NCBI GenBank assembly: GCA_947086415.1
Contig: OX352290.1
Location: 42,016,030-42,080,029, forward strand
Length of the DNA: 64,000 nucleotides
Direction of reading: 5' to 3'
Source of the DNA: Pammene aurita
Lineage: Eukaryota > Arthropoda > Insecta > Lepidoptera > Tortricidae
Shown: one piece after another, positions 11,929-25,800 of the stretch
Layout: each line of letters starts with the position of its first letter
Position numbering within the stretch: the stretch's first letter is position 1
Translations under genes and position numbers: made by a program
Notes under the pieces: generated by a model
Told to the model about the DNA's origin: nothing
Seen by the model: the letters and a program-made list of their open reading frames with translations, nothing else
The model's database searches: none

Positions 11929-12230
11929 TCCGTCTAAAAGCGTTTCTTGCCCGGGAGTCGTGCGACTCGTGCGGCACGAGCGTTTTGAGTTAAAAAAACC
12001 TACACTTGCTTTTGAATTACATTAGAAAAAAAGAAATTACCTATTTACTTAGCTTGCATCATTCAATAATTATGTGTAGTGTGTACCTGTAATGTATAAA
12101 CAATCTTAAAAACCGGCAAAGCTGGTACCATATTTCTTCGTAAAATATTACAAAGTTGGACAAATACTCCTCACGTTCAAGGAAAAATATTATTGAGTTC
12201 TCGGTTCCAACATAATAATTTATTAGGTTA

Positions 12231-12522
12231 TTAACCGTGGTACCACAGCTTTTGTACCACAGGGGGACCACGGGTAATTATTTTCCCCGTGGACCCACCC
12301 CTATTTTCCTAGTAAGGTCTAGAACGGTTATAGGTAGGTTAGGTTCGTTAGTTATCTTCTAATGGCCGAAGGCCAAACCGCACAGAAACAGGAGCCACGC
12401 GGCAGCGGGGCTCCGTCGACATTGCTGACGTAAAGATAAACCCATTTTGGTGCAGTGGGTCTATGGGGAAAAAAAATTACCCATGGTCCCCTGTGGTACA
12501 AAAGCCGTGGTACCACGGTTAA
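12231..12522. mobile_element. Foldback MITE with about 65-bp inverted repeats
   Basis: The left arm TTAACCGTGGTACCACAGCT continues through 'TTTGTACCACAGGGGGACCA'. It pairs with the right arm ending GCCGTGGTACCACGGTTAA at 12522. The interior is non-coding. Confidence 0.85.
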
Positions 12523-13058
12523 CACCCGAATTTATTGCATCCGTCGAGAAAAATGTAGTTGTTATCAAGTTTTCAGTTTTTCCTCTTTGTAGCAGATAGT
12601 TATTTTCGCGGAATACCTAATACTTTATGCTCTAGATAGTAGTAGTAAGTAGAGTACTATAGTAACTGGTTTATTGTAGGGATATTATAATAAGTAAGTC
12701 TAACAGTCTCACACGAGTTTTAAAGCAAATCGTCGGCAAGTGATGAAGATGATACAAAAAGGAATACGGTTATTATTTTGAAAGTAACTTTTACAAGAAA
12801 TATTTAACTTGGTTCACACTCTGCCTCTATAAAATTACCGTTGCCATTGCGAGACCTTTACCGCAAATATCTATCTAGTATCTATTTATTTCTCGGTAGT
12901 TTACCGTAGTACTTAACCGCGTGCCCTTCGGAATGTTCAAGAAGGATTATAGGTACCTAAACACATTCATCCGTTTTCCATGTTTATAACAACATTCGTC
13001 TTTCTAGCTCGGCATCGGCAGTCCGCATTTCGGGTGCATACGCAAAACACTAACAATA

Positions 13059-13297
13059 TATACAGGTTGTAACAAAAACACTGGGGATAATTGGTATCGT
13101 ATTGTAAGTACGAAATAGTAGGAGAAAAATTTTTTTGAAGCGAAAATTTTTTTTGTATGGGACTCGTCAACCCAGCCGGCCAACTCTCCATACAAAACCA
13201 TTTTTATTGGCGAGAAATTATATATTTTCATAATTAAAATACGATACCAATTATGCCCTTAAAAGGATCAGCATTTTTGTTACCTACACCTTGTATA
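13059..13297. mobile_element. MITE family B, copy 1
   Basis: Ends TATACAGGTTGTAACAAAAA and TTTTTGTTACCTACACCTTG..TATA, with subterminal ATAATTGGTATCGTATT inverted against AATACGATACCAATTAT. A second copy is at 15211-15464. Confidence 0.8.
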
Positions 13298-13680
13298 AGC
13301 AAATCAAATTCTACTATCTTGAGAAAACGTTAGTTAAGAATTAAGATTAATAATTAGTAAAAACACTGATTTAAACTTTCACGGTTTTTACACATATCAT
13401 AAGAAAGACTCTTTCTCCGAGTCTTTCTTCGGGACCACGGGGACAATGTCGTCCTCGAAACGTCGAAGGTAATTTTTAGAAATATATACGCGGTTAAGTC
13501 CCGTTATTACAAATAGATAATTAGTAAAAATCCTTGACCTCAATTTAAATAGAATATTTTTTTTAATCCTCATAATGTAACGTTTGTCATGAGTTGACAA
13601 ACGCAGTATAAATAATAATATTTCACTTTCATCTTATTTCATCGTGCTCAAGTTTCTAATTGACACTTTTCTCTTTCCAG
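13298..13680. other. 3' end of probable intron 1
   Basis: Non-coding. Two short hairpins are visible: AAGAAAGACTC/GAGTCTTTCTT at 13401-13431 and CGTTTGTCA/TGACAAACG at 13581-13603. The stretch ends with a good acceptor, CTTTTCTCTTTCCAG, at 13680. Confidence 0.45.
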
Positions 13681-13861
13681 AGATTACCTTCGTCAAATTG
13701 CCGGTGACATGATTATGGTGTTTATGGTAGTGAACGGAGTGGTTTCAATTTAGTGACATTTGGGAGGGTATATCAAAGATGGCTGCCGCTCCAGCTGCTT
13801 CCTGCATGAGCGCCGAAAATGGATGCGTTATGTTCGATTGCCTCGTACATCTGTGGGAATG
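13681..13861 (+). CDS. kmr: Exon 1 of the coding region (start codon at 13779)
   Basis: Acceptor CTTTCCAG at 13680 and donor GTGAGT at 13862. ATG at 13779 in the context CAAAGATGG; an in-frame TGA at 13731 supports this start. It encodes 27 codons beginning MAAAPAASCMSAENG and ends in phase 2 (TG), which the next exon completes to Trp. The 98-nt leader holds a 14-codon upstream ORF (13709-13753). A start this far upstream rests on phase agreement over a 32-kb intron, so an alternative first exon is possible. Confidence 0.65.
13709..13753 (+). promoter_or_regulatory. Upstream ORF in the 5' leader
   Basis: ATG ATT ATG GTG ... TAG encodes 14 residues (MIMVFMVVNGVVSI) and ends 25 nt before the proposed start codon. 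It could reduce initiation at 13779. Coding of the peptide itself is not implied. Confidence 0.35.
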
Positions 13862-16800
13862 GTGAGTTTATTTGTTTACTTTACTTTAACTGTTCTATGA
13901 GAACTTTTGAAGATAGAAGTTACATTTAAATATTGGATGTAGTTTTCTTAGCTACTACTCATATAATATAATATGTATGTAATAGTACTGCATTAGCCTA
14001 AATTCCGGCCAAATGCATTGTTAACTCGACAAAATGATATAACATTGGAAAACTCATCTTATTAATTTCTAAAGTACCTAAATAAATCTTAGTAGATTTA
14101 TATTTTTATTGTTAACCGTGATTAGGACTGTTCGGAGTTTCGGAGATTTATTCCAATTATTGACAAAGCGTAGACGAGTTGATCAGGTGATACAAGAGCA
14201 GTGCACTCTCCGATTAGGTAAGCAAAGTTGGAATTAAATTATACACTGGTTGTACCACTTATCAATGCTCGTGCATCAAATGAGAAGATTACAACCGGTG
14301 TTGCTGTTCAGCTCGTTCATATAGTACCTACATAGTGAAAATGTTGTAGTGAAAAAATATTTAGGATTCGTCTACGAAAAACTAACATCTAAGCAGTATT
14401 TTTCCTTATTACACTACTCTCGACTCGCTACCAATATAAATTCTATTAACAATCGATGTTCTCAAAGTACCTAATGCCTTATTTATATGTAAGTAGTTAC
14501 ATGTCAATGTAAAACATTTTATCTACACTCACATTGTAAGTCCTCTAAAACGTGTTCAAAAATGTTAGGCAATGGCTAGCATTACCACAACCGATTTTAC
14601 TATGATAAGCTTTTTATGTGTGGCAGTAACGTAATTTTAACTTTACATGCTCAACTATTGATGTGTTATGATATGAGTTTTGATAACATAATGTACATCT
14701 GCACGCTCCCGCGCGGCCGCCGACACGCAGATCAGATCTTATTATGAAACTCACGCAGGTGAGTTTCATAATAAGATCTGATCTGAGGCCTAATTACGTA
14801 CAGTTGCATACACTGCTTTATCTACACTCATATTATTTATCCAAAATGCCGTATTCGGAAACCATAGAATGGCCGCCATTGCACCGCCATGGCCAACTCG
14901 ATTGTGCCGGCGGTCGCGCGGGCGCGTGTCGGGCTGTCGGCGGATGCGCGGGAGGGTGCAGGTGTACATTATGTTATCAAAACTCATAGCACATCAATAA
15001 TTGAGCATGAAAAGTTAAAATTACGTTACTGCCACGGATAAAAAGCTTATCATAGTAAAATCGGTCGTGGTAATGCTAGCCATTGCCTACCGTTTTCGAA
15101 CACGTTTTAGAGAACTTACAATATGAGTGTAGATAAAGTAATTTGGTACAAGTTTTTACTTATTTTTTCACGTTATCTGGCAGGATGGACTTTAAAGTAA
15201 TACTTAAGTATATACAAGGTGTAACAAAAACGCTGGTGAACCTTTTAATGGCATAATTGGTATCGTATTCTAAGTAAAAAAAAAACACGAGAAAAAGAAT
15301 TGGTTTTGTATGGAGGGTTGACCGGCTGGGACGACGGGTCCCATACAAAAAATATTTTTTACGTACAAAATTTTTTTCTCATATTTTTTTCATAGTCGCA
15401 CTCGCAATACGATACTAATTATGCCCTTAAACGGATCACTAGTATTTTTGTTACAACCTGTATAAACGCCAAAAGAAAGAGCAAACTACCACAGTATCAA
15501 AGCTATGCTTGTTGTGCAGCTTTCGGTTTCGTAGGATGTAATGGAAACTTATGAACTTAATTAACGCTTTGAATTTGGGCTGAACGAAGAAACTTGTTAA
15601 TTAAGAAAAGTAGGTTACACTGAGCTCCTAATTTTCTAATAGTACACGTAGATACCTGGTACCTGTAGAGGGAAGTAACTCAAACTTTTACTATAGGTAC
15701 GTACCTTATATTTAAGATCGGGCGGGATCTTTTTTTTTTTGTTTTTTTTATTGTATGTTCACCGATTATTCGAAGACGGCTGGACTGATTTGGAAAATTC
15801 TTTTTTTGTTTGAAATACTCAAATCACTATAGGCACACCTATAGTGATTTTAGTTTTTGTTACAGCTCGAGCATTTGCTTTTGGAAAGGTGGATGATAAG
15901 TGAAGTCGGTTCTTTTTTGTTTAAAATGATTAAAGGTAACATTAAGGGTGGGTTGCACCATGCACAATTAACGGACACATCAACGTTAAATATGGCGACG
16001 GAGCTGTCATCTCATAGAAAACTGTCAAACTTTTCATACAAGATTTTTTTAACGATGACGTTGACGTTAACAGACGGTTTGGTGCAACCGGCCCTTATTG
16101 TATTGTAATGTACTGTCTATGACGTTAAATAAAGATTTCCATTTTTATGTTTAATTGTAAATGATTTAGCGCCAAATTTGTAAGCTTAGTCATAATAACC
16201 TTAACAACGTAGAACAAACGCCATTTTAACACGCTTTTATTAGCTTCACTTGTAACTAACTATGTATGTAAGAAAATCTTGAAATCTTAATTTGACCCAC
16301 TTCCCGGTCTTCGATTAGGATGAAATTTTGCACACGCTCTGAGTTCTGATGACAATACATGACTAGCTAAGAAACGTCATTACAAATCCAATATGGCGGC
16401 CTCCCCAAGATGGCGGACTGGCTGTTTGAAATCCACCCCCATGATATGGGTATCAAATGAAAGGGTTTGCTGTCAGGAAAACGAAAAAAAATAGTCACGT
16501 GACTTAAATCCAATATGGCGGACGTCCAAGATGGCGGACAGGCTATTTGAAATGCACCCCCATAATATGGGTATCAAATGAAAGGGTTTGCTGTCAGGAA
16601 TACGAAAAAAATAGTCACATAACTTAAATCCAACATGGCGGAAATCCAAGATGTCGGATTGGCTATTTGAAATGCACCTCCATATGGGTATTAAATGAAA
16701 GGGTTTGCTGAATGGGATACGAAAATAATAAGAAGACTAAAAAGTATAAAATAAAAATAATAGTTTAAAAAACTAAAAAACACGCTTTTAGCACGCACTA

Positions 16801-19800
16801 AAAATTACAAAATAATTCGGACATTTAGTTTGATGACTCAAGAGTTTTCCCTTTGCCAAATCTTCATTAGATCGCAGGTAAACATAAACAATTTCAGTTC
16901 GTGATGAACGATAAATAATTACCTATGCGAAATGGTTATAAGTAGGTAATCATCTTTATTGCATATTTACTATGATTTATTATGACAGAAAGCGTGGAGC
17001 GTTTATGTAATCCTTACTCTTTTTGGACAGAACGCTCCACGCTTTCTTTCATAATAAATCATATTATGAAAGAAAGCGTGCGTATCAATTCCTTTACTTA
17101 TACAGGGATATACTTTTCTACGGGAACTATGGGAACTCAATAGGTTTTGTAAGTTGCTAATCGCAATTTTGTTTTTCTTGTGATGGAACAACAAATTAAC
17201 AATTTTCGGTCTTTTTCCTTTATTTGTGCTGTAAGACCTTCATTTTTGCCAAATTTCATGATTTTAGGTCTATGGGAAATACCCTATAGGTTTTGTAAGT
17301 TTGTAATCACATTTTTTTTCTTGTGATGGAACTACATTTTAACGATTTTAGGACTTTTTCCTTTACTCATGCTGTAAGACCTTGCTTCTTGCCAAATTTC
17401 ATGGTTCTAGGTCTAAGGGAAGTATCCTATAGGTTTTGAGTCCCATGCGAAGTATTTGAAAGTAAGGCTCGAATGGCCGTATCTTTGGGTTGCGTTGATT
17501 TAGAAGCTTGGTATAAAAAAAAATAAAAGATATTTATTCTTCAATTTAGGCACATTACAATGCACTTATGAACGTCAGAAAGAGATAAAAAAAAACTACC
17601 ACCGGTCCCTACACCTCTGACCCAAGAAGTATTATGTTATGACCGGCAAGAAACTCGGCGGGACTTATTTTTTCAAAACAGTAATAGAGTAGATCTTAAA
17701 GTTACACAATAATGCGTAGGTCTATAAGAATACATGTTAAAACAGCTTGAGAGGCAGACAGTTTACCTATTGTTGAAATAAAAAGAAAAAATAAATAAAT
17801 AATAAAATCCAAATCTGACTGCTTCACAAAACGTTTGATATGCTTTCCTATCTGAACTGAACTTGTTTTTTTAACAGCTTCAAGGGACCGCAGACACAAG
17901 TATGTGATGTATGTTAATTTAGACTTAATACCTCCTCGCGTTTCTGAGAAAAAAGTTCTTGACAGACCGACAGACAGACCGAGAGACCGTGAGACCGTTT
18001 TGTTCCTATTGAGGTATGGAAGCCAGAAAACGACTTAAACATTTAAAGGCGACGACTTAAAACGACGGGAGGGCAACGACTCATATTTTTTAACGACTTA
18101 AAACTTTTGACATTTAAAGGAATAATTTTGCATTTCAACATTTTCAACACTCCGTGTCAGCGCTGCTATTTCCAATCCAATGCTTCCCTAGTGCTCTCCT
18201 TTGGCTACCCAGTATTCGTTTGATCTCAAATTACGTATTAGTTATATTCTAACGAATCTCGTAGTTTTACTAAAGTTCGCCTCAGGTGAGTGTTCGAGTC
18301 ATGATAATAGCAGGGTCGCAATCCGCAAGAACGGCTCACTGAAATGTCTCCTGCCTCCGCAATATCACTCCGAGGAGAGATTAGGCTCAGGCTCTGACTG
18401 ACTGACATCTACTTACCACAGTGTCGTTTGTGGCAGTCTGAGTCCAGTATGATTAAAGTGAGTGGTAGTGGTTACCTATGTTTTTTTATTGACAACCTAT
18501 GCTTGCTACTGTGGTTGCTGTTTCATATATTTTACCACAATAGGATTCTACACGCATTTTAATAGTGAATAAGTTATTCCAGTGTACTTTATCCGTAAAA
18601 ATCTATACTTTCAGCTAATGGACTAAGAGCTGGCCACGTCAGATATGATATGAGTATGACACAATAATGAGAGGAACATAACCCGTCTAGTAAGATTGGA
18701 ATACTATACTTATTGCTAGATCCGGGCATCTGGCAGCTTTTAATGGGTGGAGGTCAGAGTGACAGGCCAGCAAAATTTTTCAGTTGAAAAAAAGTGATAA
18801 CAAAATAGGTAAAAACTACCGATGTTATCTTATTTATAGAGGAGGGGGCCTATATTTTAACATTTGAACAAAAAACATTGCGTATTATTTCGGAAACAGA
18901 AACAGTAGGCGACAAACTATGAATTACATTATACGTCGTTTTGGACTACCTTCCCTTAGAGATGGGTAGTGAGTAAGCCAGGAGTAAATACCGAGTAAAT
19001 ACTCAGCTTAGCTCCTGCTAAACTGGGTGATTTGGATAAATACTGAGTAAATACTCAGTATTTACTCACCCCTACCCATCTCTATTCCTCATCAGAAAGT
19101 TTTGGCAATGATATAATCTAATTATTTATATAATTTCTCATAATACTGCATCAAAACCAGAACTCTAGGATTTGTATTCTTAAAGTGGTTTGCGTTCTTT
19201 GACCTCCACCACTTTACAGCTGCCAGAAGTCCAGATTTGGAAATAAGCCTAGTATAGCAAACGAACGAGAGGGGTTTCGTCGCTCTCATTATTGTGTCAT
19301 ATCTGACGTGGCTAGCTCTCCGTCTATAATAAATGATAACTAAACTATATAAATAATTTTAAAAAAAAACTATTGTTTGCTAACAATATTTAGGTAGGTA
19401 TTTAGTTTACATGTAGAATGTAGTGGGCAGCCCATAGACATATAAAATAAGAAGACGGAATCCCACGAAGATAAAACTGTGATTCCATAATGAGCCGCGA
19501 TCTCGTGCACACACACTCACTTTTGACGTTTGAACCAATCACCGCTCGTCCACGATTTGTATATGTGTGCGTGTCGCGCGTAAACACGTCTGAACTCGGC
19601 TTATTGTGGAGTCACAGTTTTGTCTTCACGGCGCTACGTCTTCTTATTTTATGTCTATGGGGCAGCCTTGTAAAAAATGTGAAGCATGCAGGAAAGTAAA
19701 AAAAAAAACAATAGGTACGATTTGAGCCGAATTGTGCGCTTCTGTTTGTAGCCTAATGAAGTGGCTAGACTATAGGCGGATCTATACGGAAGCATTGCAT

Positions 19801-22800
19801 TGTCGGTAGTACTGCGCATGAATTGAAGTTTATTTAACCGTCGGGTTTGAACTTTATTTTTTAAATGTGCGATTATAGGTTCTTACTAGAAATAGTACAT
19901 TTTGATTTGCATCAAATTAAGGTATGGCCGGTTTTTTTACGAGTTAATAGTGATGAAATGTTGATATACAAAAAAAATCCTCCTCAAAAGCTCACAGGGT
20001 TCTTTTTGAATTTTAACATTTTAGGCTTGTTTTGTTTTTGTCATTTTCTCCACTCATATATGTTACAACAAAAGCTACTAGGGAAAAATTTGTATAAACT
20101 GTAGGTAATTTGCAATACATTTAGGAACTTGACTGCTGGTAACCGAATCCAATCTAGGTTTAATCTTATTTTATTTGACATACTTCCTGTCCTGTAGGTA
20201 TAGGTAACATAGAAATAATATCCAACTTAAAAATTGTATCTCAAAAACTACGAGGTCCATGTAAACATGAACATTGGGATGCCTAGTGCAGATGTATTGA
20301 TACTCAAGACTCTATGATGTCAACATATGGTTAGAAAATAAAGCGTTTGTTTTAGTGTTAACATCTGGGAACATTAATCTAAATTGGGATCAAACGTAGG
20401 TTTTGGCAGGAAAGTTAATTCGGTCCACCAACCACGACTGATTGGCGTCGTTATCAACACTAGTTTCATAAGGCGTCCTTCCACCGAAATAGTGCAGCTC
20501 GTAATTAAATATCGCGTTAAGTTTTACTCATTTTAAATTTGAAACCACCACTATACATCGGTACCTACAGGTGTAATGAGTACCTATTAGTATCGGCTAA
20601 AACAACGCGCCAAAAGTATTTCCCGTTTCCTAATAGTTTTGGAAATACAGACCCTTCTTGAAAGGCTAAGAGAAAAATATATAATTTAACGCATGCTATT
20701 GCAGCTGACTGTACTCAGTAATATTGGTTGCGAGCATAGGTAAGAAAAGAAAATAGACCAAATTCCGGTTCAATGGGCGCTAATCCCTCTTTTGTCTACT
20801 GTTAGTGTACTTAATTAAAACTGGATTGGATTGTATTGTTACCTTTCAATGAATTCGGGAAACCCAAAAAATAACACGATTTACCTGTACCTAAGAGTGT
20901 GGAGATTTTAGAGACTGAATGATGATTAGGTAGGTAACTAATAAAAGAGCTAGTGTTGATAGACCAACTTGTCTTAAATATTAAGTACATAAGAGTTTTT
21001 TTTTATTTTGAAGTAATTACTTTGAAGTATTTCTTGTGTAACTTACAGGTTTTACAGTAGCTGTGCTAGTATCTCTTTTTAAGTATTTTTGATACCTGTA
21101 AGATAAATAAAAACTTGAATGTTGAATACCTACATAAACATATTGACCGCATATGTATGTACCTATGTCAAAAGTTTTATTAAGTAGAGCGTTCGTTTAA
21201 GAAACTTTATTTAAATAATGAATAATTAACAAAGTAAAGTTCATAGATATGAGAGAAGCGCATTATTTTAATTTATGAGAAGAGGCACAAGGAGCGAGCT
21301 CGGCGTCGTCGCTTTAAGGTCAAAAGTTGTTAAGAGCGAGGGATGAATCTAAGTGTTCTTACCGTCGAGCGAGCGGCTGAGGCTTTTTGTATAATGGACC
21401 TTCGGTAATTGACTTCATTAGATACTGATTTAACCTAAATTACAGCGTGAAGGGTGGTCTCTTTTAAACACTTTCCAGCCTACACAAATTGAAAAAAAAA
21501 ACTCAAAGGATCCGCTTTGGATAGTAATAATAAAGGTTAAGCATTATGATATTGAATACCTGTTGAGTATTGATGGATCGTGTTCATTTTCTAGTTTGCA
21601 CGATGACAATAATACCTAACCTAGCGTTTTTATGATGAGGAACTTGAATACTGAACTTGTCGTTGTAGGTTTAGGTGTATCTAATTAATTTGTGACGTTA
21701 AAAATGTAGCGTGACCAAATCAGTAATGAATATCGAAGCTACTGTATACGAAAGCTGATGGCTGTTTAATTTGCCTTTGGTTGGAATTGTGTCGCGTAGG
21801 ATCCAAGTAGGGTCATTACTATTCATCGTACAAAGGGGTCAGGCGTCGTTTGGTTCGATTTCCACTAGCGTGCCCGTTAGCGATGCTAATACCCTTCCGT
21901 GGCTTGACATGTGGCCGGAATTACTGTCTACGTGTCACTGCATTGGAAAGCCGCATTGATATAAGTAAAAGAGTTTTATTTAACATCAAGTTCGGGGCTT
22001 TTTGTGTTATCGTAGTTGATTTTCAGGCAAGTGGTGTAGTCAGTTCTACAGCAATAAAATATTAAGTACGTACCTATATGAACCATGACAGATAGTCATG
22101 TTATGACTTTTCCGTCTATTGGAAAATTCTCTAACATCATGTCTTGTATTTAAAATGTGCAAAGTTTGCGAGATAACCATATGTTTTCAAAGATTTGGGG
22201 GGTTTTATACTTATAAATACTCAGTGGGCTTCAATTTAGAGAGTATTTAGTTAAATTCCCCTAGAATATAAAAAAAAAATCAGACCGAGGTCACGCCGAT
22301 CAAGACGCCGCCGCCGCCGCCGGTCGAAAAATGATCGGACGCCGCCGCCGGTGATTTTGCTATCGGCGCACACCTCTAATATCAATATGCAATCTGCATC
22401 TTTATTTTTTTAATAATTTATAGTTTCTTGAAATAAAATTGAATTGAACAATTTAACATTCAAGAACAAGTTATCAATAGACCTTGTTTTTAAAGTCGTT
22501 ACGAAGAGGAAGTGAACATGCAAGCTCGCTAATGTTGCTAACGAAGGAATCGAAGGATGTTCTGTTTTGTGCTGACGCGGGATGCTTGCTCCCTACCCTT
22601 GTCGTCATTTCCGATAAGATTTTTTTTCACGTTCTTTTCCCGTTTATTTTAACACACACATGCAGTAAACAAAATTTGTGTGGGGCCAATATTTGTCTCG
22701 TAAATAGTTTGGAGGACATGTTTAATGTTATTAGCGATGGTTACCTAATTTATTAATATATGTATTAGATTATATTTATTATGTATATTTACAAATGATC

Positions 22801-25800
22801 ACTTCATATATGTATTTATATTAGAGTACGTAGGATCTGGAGTCAAAGCTAACAAAGTTATGAAGTTCATAATATGAGTTATGAATTTTATGATCCCGAA
22901 ATCCTATCCCAATATCACCACTTGACGGAAGTTACCCATAGTGTTATACGATATATGCATCTTAAAAGAATGTAAACAAATATCACGTGACTTTGCCATT
23001 CGGCTAATAACATATCTACAACACAACCCTAAAACTTGACTAAAACCAAATTCCATTATTTGCATCTCTCTTCATAATATTAAGAAAATAATTTTGTGAA
23101 AAACTTGTACACAACACATTGCGGTAGGCAAAATGTGACAATTTGACAATTTAATTTCTTCCTTTCTGGGAATAACCAGTGGGAAAGTGCCTTTCATTAT
23201 TTACTTTACATAAAAAGGAAAATACCGAAGCGTAAATCTTAGATTGATTTTTGCTTGTATTCGAAAACAAAGTGCCTCTGTCGATGCCCGTGCGCAACCT
23301 AATTGGTAAAAGTGAAGCTTTTCTTCATCGTCAATGAGAAAGGCAAATAGACGAGTAGCCCCGTTTTTCTATTCTGACTCATAGTTGATTACGTGCTCTT
23401 GTAATTTGGCTTGCTCAATGAATTGGAAACTTTATGTAAATGATAATGATTTTTGTATGACGTTAGATATTAGGAATTTTCCCGCTTTCCAAATGATTTC
23501 CCAACAAGTATTTGTAATTTATACTCGTAGTTAATAGACACACATCTAAATTTCGCATAATTGTAGGTAAAATCTTTTTTTACAGTTTTTCTTTGTGTTG
23601 CGGGGTAAAGTTCTGGCACCTTATTTCCAACTTAAGGGTGGGTTTCACCACGCATTACTAACGAACTGATCAACGTTAAACATGGCGATGGAGCTGTCAT
23701 CCCATAGAAAACTGTCAAACTTTTCATACAAGATTTTTTTAACGATGATGTTAACGTTAACAGACGGTTTGGTGCAACCGGCCCTAAGTCTAAGGGCAAT
23801 GCAGTCTTAATACGTGACGGGACCCTAGGGCACTTGAGAATCAGGGGCCCTCAGGCGCTCAATTAGGGACAACGTATTGACTGTAAAAAAAACTTTCGGG
23901 GGGGGCCCCCTGAGGATGGGGGCCCTGGGCACGGGCCCCGTGTGCCCTTATGGTAAAGACGGCCCGGTTTAAGGGCTCTTACCACAGAACAGATTGATAA
24001 AATTTTCTGCCGTACATATTTAAATATTCCGTGGCTCTGGTTGCGAAGAGCCGCGGCGTCTTCGTCGGTTAACCAACGCGAATGGCTCATGAATAAGCTC
24101 CTCGTTATGGAGCGAAACATGTCGAGCAATATTCGACGTAGAAAACGTGAGTTACCTATTGTTATTTATTTAATATTCCGTGGCTCTTATTATAATATCA
24201 AATACTACGGCCTCGGGTAGTGCTACACTTTTAGTTTAGATATTGATTGAAGACCAAACCATAGCTCAACCGTAAAACCTCCGACCGTTAACGAACGCTG
24301 TGTTTAAATTAAAATTAACATTTGACTTTTGAAACCGAGAATGTTTGTACATGCGTTAAGAGTAGAACCTCAAAGCAACCTTCTTTTTCACTCTGCGGGA
24401 ATCCAAATTACATTATCTTGTATGCGGTTACAGGTAAAACCGGTATAACGCTGTAAAAATGTGGATACTGTTATATGTGTCTGGTTTTATTGGACGCCAG
24501 GGCAGTTGTTATTAGCTGGGTTATAGTTGTGGTGATGACGTCTGTTCTTGTCCCTCTCCGATGCAAGCAAATTAGTATTTTTGTCGCATCGCCCTCCTCC
24601 CACTCGATGCTGTTAACTCGACGCTACTACTCCACCACCAGTCGACGGCCGCTCGCGTTCTCCGATACAACTGCGAAGCGGCCTCAACGCGCACGTAGAT
24701 ATCGCCGGTCAAACAAAACATGATTATTATTGTAAATTATAACTTAAACCATTACCGAAAAAAGTGTACAAATGCTTGATATTAGTTTATAAATTATAAA
24801 GAAATTTGTAAGTCTTTTTATGAAGATATAATCGTATAAGATTCACACAAAAGTTTAGTGATTGGTGTTAAAGTGTAATTACTGTTTACGTTAGTGTTCC
24901 ACTAACAACAAAGTGACACATATGTATTGATAGCAGCCACAAAGTTAAATGAAGCGAGATATAATCCGTATTAGCGGAGGATTTGATGCTGCCAGCGAAT
25001 AAGGTACTACAAACCGGATATTGTACTAGACAGTTGTCCGACTGCTTTATCTATAGCTACCATTCTCTTATTATGTATAATTCTTTTGAAAAAGAAACTT
25101 GATCTTTTGTGTTGGATGCTTAATTTTTTCTCCGAAGCATTTAAATTTGAAGCATCATCATTGGTCCAGTCACGCACGCAACGCAAGGGATAAATATTTG
25201 GTGTCGGAGAGGTATAAGGTTAACGATACGGAATGATAGTTATTTCCCAAACTTGTCCAAAGTTAGGCCAGGTGTGGCGTCAACAGGTGCGCTTCATTAC
25301 TTCACCATGAATTTTTAACACACCTATTAATTGCATGTCAAGTAATGGTGCATAGGTTTAAATTTTATTTTAAAGTAGGTAGTAACATGATATTTGTTTT
25401 ATTTGTTTAGGATTATCTTAATTATGATTAATACTTATATTAGAAACTTATTCAGCCAGTACCAATAATTTATTCCAATAATAACGATATCCTACAGCGA
25501 GAGGTGGGTAAAAGACATCAACGAATTTCCCGTATAGGAATACCTATTCAAAGGTACCACCTACTTATTACCTTGGTCAGTCATTGGTTTTGATGAGTAA
25601 TTTAATCACGTTCATTTACAATATAAAATATCGGAACTCATTCAATATGCAGGACTGTATCGTTAAGAGACTGGTAATATTTTTTTTCGATTTTGCTCAA
25701 CTTTTCGATACTATTTTGCAGTAACTAACAACACTTCTGTTACTTTTATACATATTTTGAAAGATCATTTCTTTAATAAGCTGCATACTTGAGTTACTTA

